A stretch of 21,254 bases of DNA from Choristocarpus tenellus KU-1152. Taxonomy: Eukaryota; Phaeophyceae. Below, one piece after another: positions 1 through 11,600 of this stretch. The stretch spans positions 1 through 21,254 of the forward strand of contig CAXNAD020000355.1 in NCBI GenBank assembly GCA_964200185.2. Reading direction: 5' to 3'. Position numbers and translations under genes: made by a program. Every line of letters starts with the position of its first letter. Position 1 is the first letter of the stretch. Below the pieces are notes generated by a model. The model was not told where the DNA came from and did not search any database. It saw nothing but the letters and a program-made list of their open reading frames with translations.

Positions 1-2432
1 CTGACCATCACAACTTCAGCCCCCTTTCCCCCACCCCCTCTCCTCGCCCTCGGCCCCACACCACCCTTAGAGTCTGATTTGCTCTCCCACCGAACAACGT
101 CAAGAAAGAAAGAAAAAAAAAGAGATGCTGGTACATTTTTACGCTTGAGTGTACACGATGACATGCTCCTTGCAGGCAAACACAACCCAAGGCAATCAGT
201 GGAGGGTACTGTTACCTATGTACAGGGCAAAATATACAATCTCCCCCCTCATACGCACACACACACACACACACACAGCAAACTCTCTCACTTCCTTTGT
301 TTGTGAATCCAACGCATGCCTGATCTTGTGTAACTCCTCTCTGCTGTCGAAGGTCATGGTAACTATCCCCACTGTGTTGTTTGCCCCATGGAGCAGGGCC
401 ACAAAAAAAAAAAAGCATGAACACATTCGGCATTAAGCCGAGGGGGGTAAGGTAGGGGACGAATTGATGAGCAACTGGATCAAATCTTACTTCACAAAGG
501 GAGTCTTTCTCAAACAGAGGGGTACTTTTCGCACTGAAGAAAGCAATTGAGTCCCAAACAGGCCACATAAACTGCCTTTTGGACACATTCGAAAGAGTCC
601 ACTTCAAACACACAAACACAAGTACACCAAAAAGTAGGATACCTCAAGTGGTGCTCGAACAGAAAGAAATGGAACAGAACAACAACAACAACAACAACAA
701 CAACAATAAAAGCAAGGCTTCATGTGTGCTGAAAATCATTTGTTCATCTCTCTGCAAAGCCTAGTATCGGTACTACGTAGTAGTGCTTAGTGGTGCTGGT
801 GATTGTAATGTGTCAATGTTGTTGCATGCGGCACAATCACAAAAGCAAAAAAAAAGGTCTTACGCAACAGTCTCGTGTGCAAAGACACAACAAAAAAATG
901 GATGTGAGTCACAGGCTTTATTCGATCAAACCTGAGAGGGCAAAGTTGAGGGCATCCACTGCTTTGCACGGGTTTGCATATATCACCCTTGACGGATCCA
1001 CACCACATGATAACACCTGATTGATCTCGGCAGGGCTGGCACAGTCAAAACCACACCCAGGAAATGAAGAAAGAGCCCGTACTACAGCTTGGTTGGAATT
1101 GCACTTCACCGCTGTTATCAAGGGAGATTCACACATTCGGTTTCATTTAAGGGTACTGCAGGTTCAAAGAGGGTGGCAGGATAAAACGTGATGGGGTGAG
1201 GGGTGGGGCTATTGACTCAATGACTTGTTGGATCTGACTGCGGAAGACACCATATCCATCGAGAGTGTTCACACTTGTGATAGGAGGACGAAGGAGTAGT
1301 GAAAAAAGATGTTGGGTCTTGTGAATACCTTGACCTGCTATTTTGGTAGTGTGCGAAGCAATAACAGAGGAATGGGAAAGGTTTCGAGAACAGGAAGGCA
1401 TATCAGATGACAAGTGATAACCCTTCATAGCACAGACAGTAGCACAGAGTTGATAGTCACTATCCCTTGAACTGTTGATTTCGGTTCTGACATTCCCGCA
1501 CAATTTACCATTCCCGCGCAATGCGCCACTCCTATGTCGTTGTCACTCCAAACCCGTTGTACCTTCTTGTACATACAGTATAGTGTCACCATCGGTTTCC
1601 TCCCAGGTCCACTGCTCTCACTCATTGGAGGGTCATGGGGACTCTGGAATAGCATACCCAAATTATGGCACATTGCCTAACTGACTCTGGCACTGAACTT
1701 CTGTCCTTGCCGGACGATACACACATGATACATACACACCGATGCATATGTTGAGGATCATTGATGGGGCTCAGTAGATTACATCCATTCGTGGCCACAC
1801 AGGAATCTACTGTAGCTATCAATACACACATGTCCTCTCCAGTCATTTCCATCCTACGGGATCTTGTTCCTGTCCCCCAACAACATAGATCCCAAGTCAT
1901 ATCTCACCATAAAAGGGTTTCACCCTTGGAAAGCACTCATGCCACCTCCGAAACTTGTGCACGATGCACTGAATGTCCACAATGAAAAAAGCACCCACAA
2001 TCTCATGTCCCACCCCACCAGTATCATCATAATTGTTCGTTCTTGTCAGCGCCTGCTCAAGTCACAAAAGGATACGACCACATAGTTCCCTGCTGAGTCA
2101 ACTTTACCCAACTCCCTCCCTCGGAGGAAATTTCAATTTTAGCGAGGCCTGAGTTGTACTGCAAAGGAAGCCTCAAAGGACAGAATAGCCATGATACCAA
2201 CGCTAAACCACGATATTCCCCTTGGCGCCACCTCTTCTCTCCCAATGGCGACCAAATGCGGAAGCCATTCCCTAGAGCCAGCCACAGGCAAGGCTAGACA
2301 GTTAGTTCTTGTAGACGTGGAGGGCAGCACAACATCATTGAGCAGAGAATTATCTACTGTCACATCTACCACCGGATTGACTGCAGAGTCGAGGAGGAGC
2401 GGACGCCCCATGTGTGTTGCAACCATCACCAC
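1..2432 (-). CDS. ODC: Ornithine decarboxylase (PLP fold-III), 3' end outside window
   Basis: Decarboxylates ornithine to putrescine, the first step of polyamine synthesis, in the cytosol as a PLP-dependent dimer. Rebuilt from minus-strand exons with matching phases: exon 2 at 2052-1908, exon 3 at 1111-932, exon 4 at 371-292, exon 5 from 83 to the window edge. Exon 2 ends in PRVKPFY and exon 3 begins AVKCN, giving the family's PFYAVKCN motif; the PLP lysine codon is at 1106-1104. Exon 3 also holds GFDCAS and YANPCK, and exon 4 holds MTFDSREEL, all classic for eukaryotic ODC. Exon 5 adds a Ser/Gly/Arg-rich insert before AEVVMV, which fits the strand that reads LVLRI in animals. Exon 2 lacks a Met, so an upstream exon is needed; the open frame 2432-2139 (ATG at 2432 or 2411) is the candidate, with an uncertain donor near 2154 or 2113. 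Introns are about 796, 560 and 208 nt. The start exon is the weak part; the family call is firm. Confidence 0.88.
256..277. repeat. (CA)11 microsatellite
   Basis: Eleven CA units, read as (GT)11 on the ODC strand. It lies inside ODC intron 4, starting only 14 nt after the GTGAGA splice donor at 291-286. Confidence 0.97.
678..706. repeat. (AAC)n microsatellite
   Basis: About ten AAC units in the middle of ODC intron 3 (931-372). It reads as poly-Asn in one frame, but that frame is not coding. The rest of this intron shows no conserved signal apart from a 12-bp palindrome, TACTACGTAGTA, at 771-782. Confidence 0.95.
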
Positions 2433-2556
2433 TCCACTTGCAAATTGTTGGAAGGAGATGTTAAAATTGTTGAATTTGACTGAACATTATAGAGCCAGTG
2501 CGGAACACAATCACAACTCACAACTCCGACAAAGATCCCAAGATTTCAAGAACATA
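2433..2556. promoter_or_regulatory. Putative shared 5' region of ODC and the WD40 gene
   Basis: Lies between the proposed ODC start exon (minus, from 2432) and the proposed WD40 start codon (plus, 2557). If both starts are right, the two genes are head to head with about 120 bp between start codons. No clear TATA box is visible. The limits depend on both uncertain starts. Confidence 0.3.
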
Positions 2557-4625
2557 ATGAACACCCATCGAAACAGCAATGCCGCTCGGGAGCACAGGGG
2601 TGTCCCAGACAAGTCTAGTTCATCGATCAACTTATCCACACGCCATAGCAGTGGGTCAGACCACCGCGAGGAATTACCCCCGACAAGCGTAGCCTGCCCT
2701 TCTTCACGACGAAGCTGTGCAGCAAAATCTCACGAGGAAAATGCCGCCTACATGGACGACTTTCGAATGGCCGTTAAAGATATGTACCTCGAATTGGAGG
2801 AGCCGGAGCCGGAAACAAGGAGAGGGGATGTGAGCATTGACCACGGACGGAGAAGGTACGATAATGTGGGGGGGATGCAAAGGGGAATCAGTTTGGCAGA
2901 GCAGCTGGTGACTCAGCATCAAGAAGCAGCAGCAGCAGGATGGTATAGCGGGCCTATAGACCCATCAGGGCAGGTGAGCTATTGTGAGACAGCCGTGATT
3001 ATGTTGGCACTGGAGATCCACCATTAGGTGGCTCGTTGTTAGAACCGACCATCTCTTTGGCGTCGTTTTCCCTACAAACACCCTGCCCAACATGTCAGTC
3101 GATACAGAAAGCGTGCTTTCGCCGGGACTCTAGCTGCACCGATGAAGCAAAGTGTTGATTTTCCCTTGCAATCATTCATCCACCCTATATAGTCACCTTC
3201 ATATCTTCGAATTTTGCTCCATACTGCGAATCCATCCTTGCCCCTCATCACCCTGGTATCAAGCTGCTGGATCTCAGCGATCGTAATGTCCTCTGCCTGA
3301 GCGTATGGGAGGATGAAGCGGTCTTCGGATCTGCCGACCATGCCCTTTACTGCATTAACCAGAGAACAGGACGTATGATAAGAATGTTGCACTCGCGGGC
3401 AGCTGGACATTGTGAGTGGGTCACCGCAGTAGTCCACACCTCCCTCGGAGACATTGTATCTGCAGGAATGGATGGGAAACTGTGTTTGTGGGCCGCCGAT
3501 GGCAGGGAACAAAATGAAAGTGAAGAGATGGGGGCAAGCATGACCGAAGTACGGCGAGGGCACCCCGCAAGTAGTAAAGGTAAGGGTACCAATAGAGGTA
3601 ACGGCAGGCAGAGAAGTGGGGGCCGGGGGAGTATCGTTTCCTGTCACGAAACTATTGCACACAATGGATCAGTGGCCACACTCCAAGCAGATTTAGAAGG
3701 GCGGATTGTCTCTTGTGGGTACAGCAGCGATGCTATTCGCGTATGGGACTGCTCTGAGTCTAATGGACCACCACGTGCTGCCGGTGAACTGAGTGCTCCT
3801 ACAATTACTGCTCCTTGCTTGGACTTTGCCTGGGAGGATAATACCCTCCTTAGCGGGCACCGAGATGGCTGCCTTGGACTTTGGGACCTGGGAACCGGTC
3901 AACTGGCAGTTGGAGGGGGGGGAGATGTAGTAACAGTCAGGCACAATCCCTATACCATTGATAATGGGGCAGGAAGTGCACCAAGATCCCTGAAGGGGTT
4001 CTTGGCTCACAAAGGGCATGTCACTGTGGTACAATGCCTTTCAAACCCCCCTGGTGGGGGGCATCCAGGCCCACTATTTGTGACAGGAGGACAGGATGGC
4101 TGGGTGCGTGTCTGGGATGCCCGGATGGGTTTCAGGGAGGGCAATGCTGCACTTGCAGCACCTGCACACCGAAGCCCAATTGGGGTGGGTGCTGTGGGAG
4201 GTGTGTTGGAGGCTGGTAATCTGGGTCAGCTTGCCTCTTTTGGAGCAGACAGGCGGGTTTGTGTCTTAGAGATGCGTGGAGGGGCGGGAACATTTGAGGT
4301 AGAGGAGCAGGGGATACCAGGGGGGCTGACAGTGAGGCATTGTTTCTGTGATCACAGAGACTTCATATACTGCATGGATTATGTTCCTGCGAGGAACGAT
4401 GATGGGCATAGAGGTGGTGATGGTTGTGCGGGTGGGATTGTGGTTACAGGTGGTGGGGACGGCATGCTTCTGGTCCATGACCTTGGAGAAATGCGACTTT
4501 TGTATGGCCTTGGGTGCTGTAGCAAGGGGGCGGTGAGGTGTGTATCAGCAGGTGGAGGAGATGGAACAAGGCTGGCTGTTGGAGGTGATGATGGCAATGC
4601 TCTTCTGTACAGATTCTCTCGCTGA
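2557..4625 (+). CDS. WD40-repeat beta-propeller protein
   Basis: Two exons: 2557-2973, ending PIDPSGQ before a CAG/GTGAGC donor, and 3264-4625, opening LLDLSDRNVLCLSVW after an AAG acceptor. Both junctions are phase 0 and join smoothly. The product is about 592 residues. The first 139 residues are polar and low in complexity (Ser, Asn, Arg, then an acidic LELEEPEPE stretch), with no recognised domain. The rest forms seven to eight WD-type blades; clear ends are GKLCLW, DAIRVWD, CLGLWDL, WVRVWDAR and MLLVHDL. Such propellers scaffold protein complexes, and the partner cannot be read from the sequence. The frame stays open upstream to 2143, with another ATG at 2191, but that part lies opposite the likely ODC start exon. 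The ATG at 3375 is internal: blade sequence already precedes it. The subfamily is not recognised. Confidence 0.85.
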
Positions 4626-4636
4626 GCAGGGGGATG

Positions 4637-4642
4637 AATAAA
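4637..4642 (+). terminator. Poly(A) signal AATAAA of the WD40 gene
   Basis: A perfect AATAAA lies 12 nt after the WD40 stop codon, with a second AATAAA-like run about 18 nt further on. The position suits a very short 3' UTR. Confidence 0.5.
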
Positions 4643-7109
4643 AGGGAATTCAATTAATAAAAAGGCATGCCCACAATAAGAATGTCTGAGTATGAAGGAG
4701 TGAGTAACCAGTGGTGGAGAAAGCACCGTGTGAGGGAATGTTATCACCACCTGTGTTTCTGAAGGCAGGATGCCGTGGTCGTTGTATACCAGCCTTTTTT
4801 TTGTTGGCATGGTGCTATTGATAGTCTGTAGACTCAACATTTATTTTTACTGCAGTTAAACTAGTCAACAAGAGGAATAAATACGTAATGTTCTCTGCTG
4901 TTCACCGGTTCACACCATTGGTATCATATCAACATGTGATCCACATGTGCCATACCTGGAACGTTATGTACTCTCAAGGTTCTCAAAATGCAACAAGGGA
5001 TGCAACACGGTCAACACCATACCAGTTTTAGCCACACTCAGATATCTGAAATCTCTTTCTCTTCCTGTACTATTATCGAAGGTGATACTTGTGACATTGG
5101 AGCTTTGGATGTCATGTTGGATACCACTATCATCAACTACTTACTACTACAAATTCTTTCAAATCCAATGTAACCTATAGAGCTATCTCTTGCAGTGAAA
5201 AAAAAATAGGGACACTATTATTATTTCCGTGTTAGGGAACCCCAGGCTGATAAAGAAAGTCTGACCAAGACCTCATCAAAGAAGAGGTCCCCACAACTTA
5301 GACTTTGATCCTTGTTACATAACATCATGGACTCCGTCTCTCCCCTTCAAAAGTAAGCCTCGAATTATCACCAAGGCCTCAACACCCTGAACAAAAGCAC
5401 CAAAAAAGAACTACATCATCAGCAATAACTGACATGTGTCACTGAAAGGAATTCAGATCCAGTCAGAATGTTTCAGCTAACTCCCTTAATTTACTTGATT
5501 CTCCAGTCAGATGTAAATCCTGTACTTAAATGTACCTGAAAGTGTAGTCCTCATCCCACAAAATTCCGGTAACATGTACCTATGTTGCAACAGGAAGCTG
5601 CCATCCATTGTGAATATGTTTACAACTATCAATGAGTTGCTACTTAATTTCAACAAAATCAGGCAGTTGTGTTGTGCTCAAGTGGTAAATGTGGTACATG
5701 CACACAAACTCTCACCCACACAATGTAGAGCTTTTGGATTTATAGAATTCGTAGAATGCTGCATTCCACTTATCAATAGACGAATGACTGAACAACGACA
5801 ACTACAACCAGCAATAGTGCATCTCAGACGATGGCCATCAAAGAATAACAATTTGATCTTGCTTTGATGCAGCTGAAACAGTGATGTTTTCATACTTCTC
5901 AGTAATACCAAAGGAAGAGCGGTGTTGCTTGCATGTGCGATAAAGAATTTCCCCTGCTCGAGTCCTGTGAGAATCACAACTTACCTTACCCTTACGATCA
6001 ACCAGCAATGCACATATCCAGACGGAAATTTTTTTATTGAATCATTTAATGGTAACACCCTATTGGGATCTTTTGGGGACTTCTGGTTAAATTTTATCTT
6101 CATTTTTCTCGACCTCGAATCATTAGTACCTTGCTTCCTGCTTCAATTTTTTGGCAAAAGAGGATCATTTCATGTAAGCATTAGGTAGACAATTGGTTTT
6201 GGGTGAACAGAACCTTCAATGGTTCTTCCAATCCACCCAGCTCTTGCACTAACAGATGCAATATGTTCACATCCCTTAGCAGCCAAACCACAAAGAAACA
6301 CACTTTAAAAAGTAACTCTGTTCTGTGTATGAACAAATGCAGAAGTACTCAACATAATCCTGAGTCTGTATGAGCAAAGGCACTGGTCAATTAAGTTGAT
6401 AGCCACAATATCACAAAGTGTATATTTGCAACCCTGATTTAACAGACTGTACAGAAGGATTGCAGGTGTATGACAGTTTTGGTTACTTTTTATCCTTCTT
6501 ACATTAGATTGGGCACAAGCAGGAAGGCTCACAAAACTTGTGTCTTAAGTGTCAGACCTCCACGCCTCTTCACAATACAATTTATGTATGTAGAGGCCTC
6601 ATAAGGATGCATCCAATACCCCTAATCACAAACACTGCAACTGCTGCCGTAGACATCTCCACAAGAATGCTATAGCCCCCGTGCCAGGGTCATGAATGGG
6701 GTTATCTCCTATAATGAAGGTCGACAGGGTTGAGAGAGGACTAAATAGTAACTACTATGGAGTTACAGTCACATGCTTTGAAGGACAGCTTTCTTACCCT
6801 GTTCGCTTACAGTTGGCTGTTGACCTTAATGCAGGAACAGGGCAGCGTAGACGACCACAAGTCTATTTTTCCTATAAAGTATCAGCAGCTACAGTGGGCC
6901 TTCCCCCACACTTTGTCCTGCCACATGTCTACACACAACACCGGAACGGCTCAGACAGTGAACATATGCTTCACCATTCCACAGGAGAGGGTGTGGGCGA
7001 AGTATTTCCCTCACATCCGATCCTCCTCTCCTTCTGCCACAGAGGTCCCCTCTCTGCAGCAACCACCCCCGCATTAGGCCACTTTTGTCTATTTGCAAAC
7101 AAAATTGCT
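4643..7109. other. Tail-to-tail spacer without a supported gene
   Basis: About 2.5 kb between the end of the WD40 gene and the end of the thylakoid-protein gene on the other strand. It is AT-rich with only short open frames (the longest about 154 codons, plus strand, 6696-7160). None shows a known motif, and none could be joined to neighbours by splice phase. Small inverted repeats occur, for example ACATGTG-ATC-CACATGT at 4932-4948. Diverged transposon sequence is possible but not demonstrable by eye. Confidence 0.5.
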
Positions 7110-8237
7110 TTAAGCCCTCCTCTCATCGTACTCCCCGAAGACATCGCCCTTTGGCTGTGAAGAGAAATGTGAGGAATGCAGGAAGAGAAGGGGAAAGTAA
7201 CTACTCAAATGAGACATCACAAGGGCATGTAACACGCAGAACGAGCTTTGAACAATTAAAATGTAGTTGACAATAGGTACGTCTATGGCATCTATTTGAT
7301 CAGTACAACAAAAGAGGATTTCTCATGATACAAAGGTATGATTAACGTCCCTTGATCTGCAGACACCCTGATGTCTGAGTGACAAAACCATGGTCATCCC
7401 ACTCTGTAAGAGGATCAGCCAGGATTATGCCACATGAAGGAACTGTTGACAGTATAAACCAAGCGATATTTGCATGCCTCTGAAAGGATATCGAATGCTA
7501 TTCAAATTAAGCAAATGTTCTCCAGTAAATATTTAAATGCAAGAGGAATGATGCCTAAACTGCAAATTCTAGCGCACCTGCTTCTTCGCCCACTGGAAGT
7601 AGATGATGTTGATGCCGACAAGAACAGTAAGAGGCACAAACAGAAGGGTAGAGTTCTCGATACCAAGAGCCTGAGTGAGGCGCATCAAAAAAGTTAGGGG
7701 AAGTATAAATGAGAGGGATATGGTTTGAAGTCGAGGGAAGAAGACTTGGCATTGAAATAGGATTGCGTTTTGGTACATAACGCAACCACGCATCCTACTG
7801 TCATACTTCAACGTAGACGAGTCAGACACGAAACTTGTACAGTACCAGGGTTAATTTAGCCACCAAAAGGAACTGATCCTCGACCCATCTCCTGAAACTT
7901 TCTTAGAAACCAGTGCAATCCTTGAGGTCAACACCCCAGATCTTACTCCAAATGCATGCGCGAAATTTGCAAGACGACATTTAACACTGACACCAAAAAT
8001 AGGAGAATACCGGAAAAGGACCCTCACCTCGCCAGTTCCCTCGGTCGCCAGAGCTGGAGAAGCGCTGAGGAGTGCAACGGAGGCTACATTAGCGGCCTTG
8101 GTGAAGTCCTCTGCAAGTCCCATCTGAAGGGGGGTGGCACGAGTAACAGTGGCCAACTTCGGCGCTGGGGCAACGAAGCCAAGGGCACCCGTGAGGGCGA
8201 CGATAAGGCAGAGGCAGCGTACGATGTTCTTGAACAT
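7110..8237 (-). CDS. Small nucleus-encoded thylakoid protein, possibly PsbW-like PSII subunit
   Basis: Three exons: 8237-8028, 7670-7578 and 7154-7110, all joined in phase 0, giving 115 residues. The N-terminus is a layered import signal: an ER-type signal peptide (residues 1-20, ending TGALG), an aromatic transit start FVAPAP like the ASAFAP motif of complex plastids, then a second hydrophobic leader ending ASPALA, typical of lumen-peptidase cleavage. The mature part is about 51 residues: TEGTGEALGIENS, one membrane span (LLFVPLTVLVGINIIYF), then a charged tail ending FGEYDERRA. Size, topology and the TEGTG start resemble PsbW of photosystem II, but the span is divergent, so another low-mass photosystem subunit is possible. 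If intron 2 (7577-7155) is retained, the protein ends two codons later as VR with 103 residues. The gene is head to head with the TCAIM-like gene. Confidence 0.8.
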
Positions 8238-8653
8238 TTTTCTTAGTAAGTTGGAGGTCTAGTAAGGTTTGTAGAAGGTAGATACAAGTTTAACTGGGGT
8301 ATGGTTGGTCTGAGTTGATGCTCAGGTGACACACACACAACATGAACCTAAATTAACCTTTCGATGTTTTTCCAAGGCTGAAATGGATGTTGAACAGGCA
8401 TAGCATGGTTAAATACCTTGAGGAATATCTTCACATAACCTACATTCTAGCGTGTTTTTCATCTTCGAGGGGGTATTTTGGGATATTTATCAAATATATA
8501 TTAGTTATTAGGAAAAACCCCTGAGGACAGAATGAAATACTACAATTACATGGACCCGAACTTCCATATAACCCTCGCAAGTTAGTAGAAACCCTTCTCT
8601 ACTTCCTTTTTTTGAATAGGGTTTAGATTCTGTGTAAAATAGTCTCAAAGATC
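8238..8653. promoter_or_regulatory. Bidirectional intergenic region, thylakoid-protein gene / TCAIM-like gene
   Basis: 416 bp between two diverging start codons, AT-rich. It contains an A/T run with TATATATTAG near 8493-8503 that could serve as a TATA element in either direction. The minus-strand start codon sits in an A-rich context (AAAAATG). No further motif is identified. Confidence 0.45.
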
Positions 8654-11600
8654 ATGGTACCTATACTCGCGTCTTGTCGGGGAATGAGGACAAAAGCTGG
8701 TCAACGTTCTCAGGAGACAAAAAACTGGGTTCGATCGCTGCATCGTCTTTTTCTCATGGAGGTAGAATAGTCACACCCTGCTTGCTGTTCATATTCAAGT
8801 ATTACGGATGTGACCAACCTGGTCTAATTTTGGACTGAACCCGTATGTCACGTCACTAGGTGCACCCCGACTTCTTTGTCGACCAGCCAAGGTATCGAAA
8901 GATCAATTCGACCAATGTTAAGGCCCTATCTATGTATCTCGACAAGCGAGACGGGGAAGCTCGCCAATCAGCGTACAATTCTCGTCTAGTCTTCTACCTT
9001 AAAGGTCGGGTATCGAACGAGTCTCAAAAGGTAATGTTGCCGCTTCAATTTCGAAAGGAAGACACCATGATGATAATTCGTGATTTACTGGAGAGCCGAG
9101 GGTGCAATGTGCCCAGTCGCAACCCACCGAACACAACGGTTCTTCAGACGGATCTGTCTTCTAGAGCAGGTCAATCCGTGTCAGATGACCAGGAAAGAGA
9201 GCAAGGCAACTGGGATAGTGATTTTTTTGTCGATCCCAACACGAATGAAGCATGGGATTGGAGAAGAACGACTGGCCGAGGAGATGACCAAACGGCTTGG
9301 ACTGGAACAGAGGGAGGTGCGACCCCTCGAAACCTGGGACAAATCATGGCGACTAAACAAGGCAGGGAGATTGTGGAGGAAAGGAAGGCGAGTGCGAGGG
9401 AGCTGAAGCAGCTCGTAGATAATCTGCAGGAGCTCTACGGTTTCGGGAGATTCCTGTTCAGGTTAGAAGATGAAGTGGAATGTTGCCTGACTGATACACC
9501 TTCTGTGGCACTCGTTTTCCCTGTTTTCAGTGTTTTGCATTTAATATCTGAGGGTGCCAAATTTGCTTGAGATCCACCTTGGAATGATCCACATGATCCC
9601 GTGCTCTTTCTGTTGTTGATGGCTTCAAGGAGGCAGCACTATTTGCCATCCACTAAACCCCATGCCCTAACATGAAAATACAGTGTGTAAACCATTACAT
9701 AACTTGCCATGACTACTTCCGGATTTGGGGTGTATTGGGCCTCTGCTTGGGTGGGTGAGGAGGGTGTAGGTGTGGATGGAGTCAGTCGAACCTATGCATG
9801 GCATTATCAACCCTTCTCGACGCTTGTGCAGCACACAGCAGCACCTTCCATGTACAGCGGTTTGAGGGCCTAGACGTTGTATTCATGCTGGGAACACCGG
9901 AAATGTCTGCAGATTTTCAAGAAGGTGTGTAGAACAAAACCCCTGAGGGGGTACAATCATTGCAACTTTTTTTTGTTATTTAGTGTTGTAATGCAGATCT
10001 GAGATAGCTCAGGAGAATGACCTCGTGCATTATAAACTCAGGAGCATGTGCAGCAAGGTCCGGATAAGGTTACCTGCTGGTATAGTCCCCTGTTTTTCAA
10101 ACTCTTCTAGACTTCTTTTCATTGCCACATATAGTCCTACACCTTAATGTGTCTTTATCTGCCTCCCCCTTCACCCACCTGGTACCCAGCGGAAATTCGC
10201 CTCAGTCCATCAGATGTGCCCCTTGTGTGGGTCTCCACGCTTGCAGATGTTACTCCAGAGCTACTATGTCAGGCAGAGGGTCGTACACATGAGCTGCAAC
10301 AACTGGAAGTTAAGGCTTCTGCAATCCTGCGAGGTATGCAACTGGCACGGGGCCTTTCATGCTCCCGGACCAGGTGAGGAGAACTTTGTGCATTGGGAAA
10401 CAATATTTCCCACACTCATCATGAAAAACGACTGTAGAATATTCAATACCTATGGAGTGAAGCTCTGTAGCACCTAACAATGCTGCAGATCAGTATGGTA
10501 CTGTACTGTAGTGCAACAGTTTTCATGAGGTAGAGGTATGATATACTGGTCTCACAGGACAATAGCTGTATGGAATCATCCGTGAAAATATTCAACATGA
10601 TGGAGCAACATTAAGCTTCTTTCACATATTATCAACTCACACCTCAAGAGCATCCATGTGTATTTAGTAGTTGAGACCTGAGAGGCTGCATTGTTAGGCC
10701 ACTCAATGTAGCAGAGGCTACCTCACCTGTGGTTGTTGGATCTTGACCAATTTTTTCACAAAGTTTTGTGGTGTGCCTGGAAATATTCTGCCTTTCACTG
10801 TATTGCAAGGGAGGCTAAAATATTGTATATGGGACAGAAATGCCATTGGTACACACCATCAGGCATGGGAGCAATCTTGCAAGAAATCATACTCCTGCAG
10901 GGCCAATACATAAGAAATGAAATTTGACTATATACACCCTCACAAAAATATGATACACACAAATTATATTTACCTCAATGAAAAAATCACCCTGCACAGT
11001 AGCTTGTGCAAGCAGTGGGAAGGATCTGCACAGTCTCCTCCACCCTATCAATATCAATCTTGGCATATACCCCACATTCACACTTGTTGCAGCAAAATTT
11101 ATGGTGGGATTACGCTCAACAACCCCTTCTTCGGCCGCCTCGTGGACATTGCATTGCCAGGGTGTGTAGTTCTCATTTACCATTTTATGTTCTGTCTTTC
11201 ATAGTGACGGCAAAAGGTCTCCTTTTTTGAGGTCAAGACTATCGTCAGGGCAATTGTTTTAGTTGGGCCTGCCGAGTCTTTCCAACCAGCCCACCTACCC
11301 ATCCCAGGTTTGAATTTGGATTTTCTTGCATCTATACTTTTCTAAATAGCTCTAACCTCTTGGCTTCCCAATTCCCACCTTTCCTATCCCTTGTCTCACC
11401 GCTTTTGTAGTTATTTTAGGTTCCTGGAAAATATTTGCAGTGGTATGTCCGTGGAAGGAATTGGTGCTATTGGCCAAAAAGGAGGAAACTGTGACTCCAC
11501 AGACCTGTCTCAGAGGGACTGGTCTGATTTTCAATGCAAGGTGGAAGGGCAGCAAGGCCGAACCTCTACCGTGCTGGAGGATGGCACTATCCAGGTATGA

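Noticed and set aside
212-619. 135-codon minus-strand frame
   Set aside because: It overlaps ODC exon 4 in the wrong frame and reads through the microsatellite; it is a shadow.
1147-1521. 124-codon minus-strand frame as an ODC exon
   Set aside because: It lies inside ODC intron 2, resembles no part of ODC, and exons 2 and 3 join perfectly without it.
3375-4625. ATG at 3375 as the start of the WD40 protein
   Set aside because: A clear blade sequence (NVLCLSVWEDEAVFGSADH) precedes it in frame, and a phase-matched exon lies upstream.
5678-5977. 99-codon minus-strand and overlapping plus-strand frames as a transposon gene
   Set aside because: Neither shows reverse transcriptase, integrase or transposase motifs.
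6696-7160. 154-codon plus-strand frame
   Set aside because: No motif, a shifted overlapping frame of similar quality, and it runs over the mini-exon of the thylakoid-protein gene.
8860-9570. GTG at 8860 as a start codon and 9570 as the gene end
   Set aside because: 8860 is the first base after a splice acceptor (CACTAG), and the donor at 9462 ends the exon; the tail to 9570 is intron read-through.
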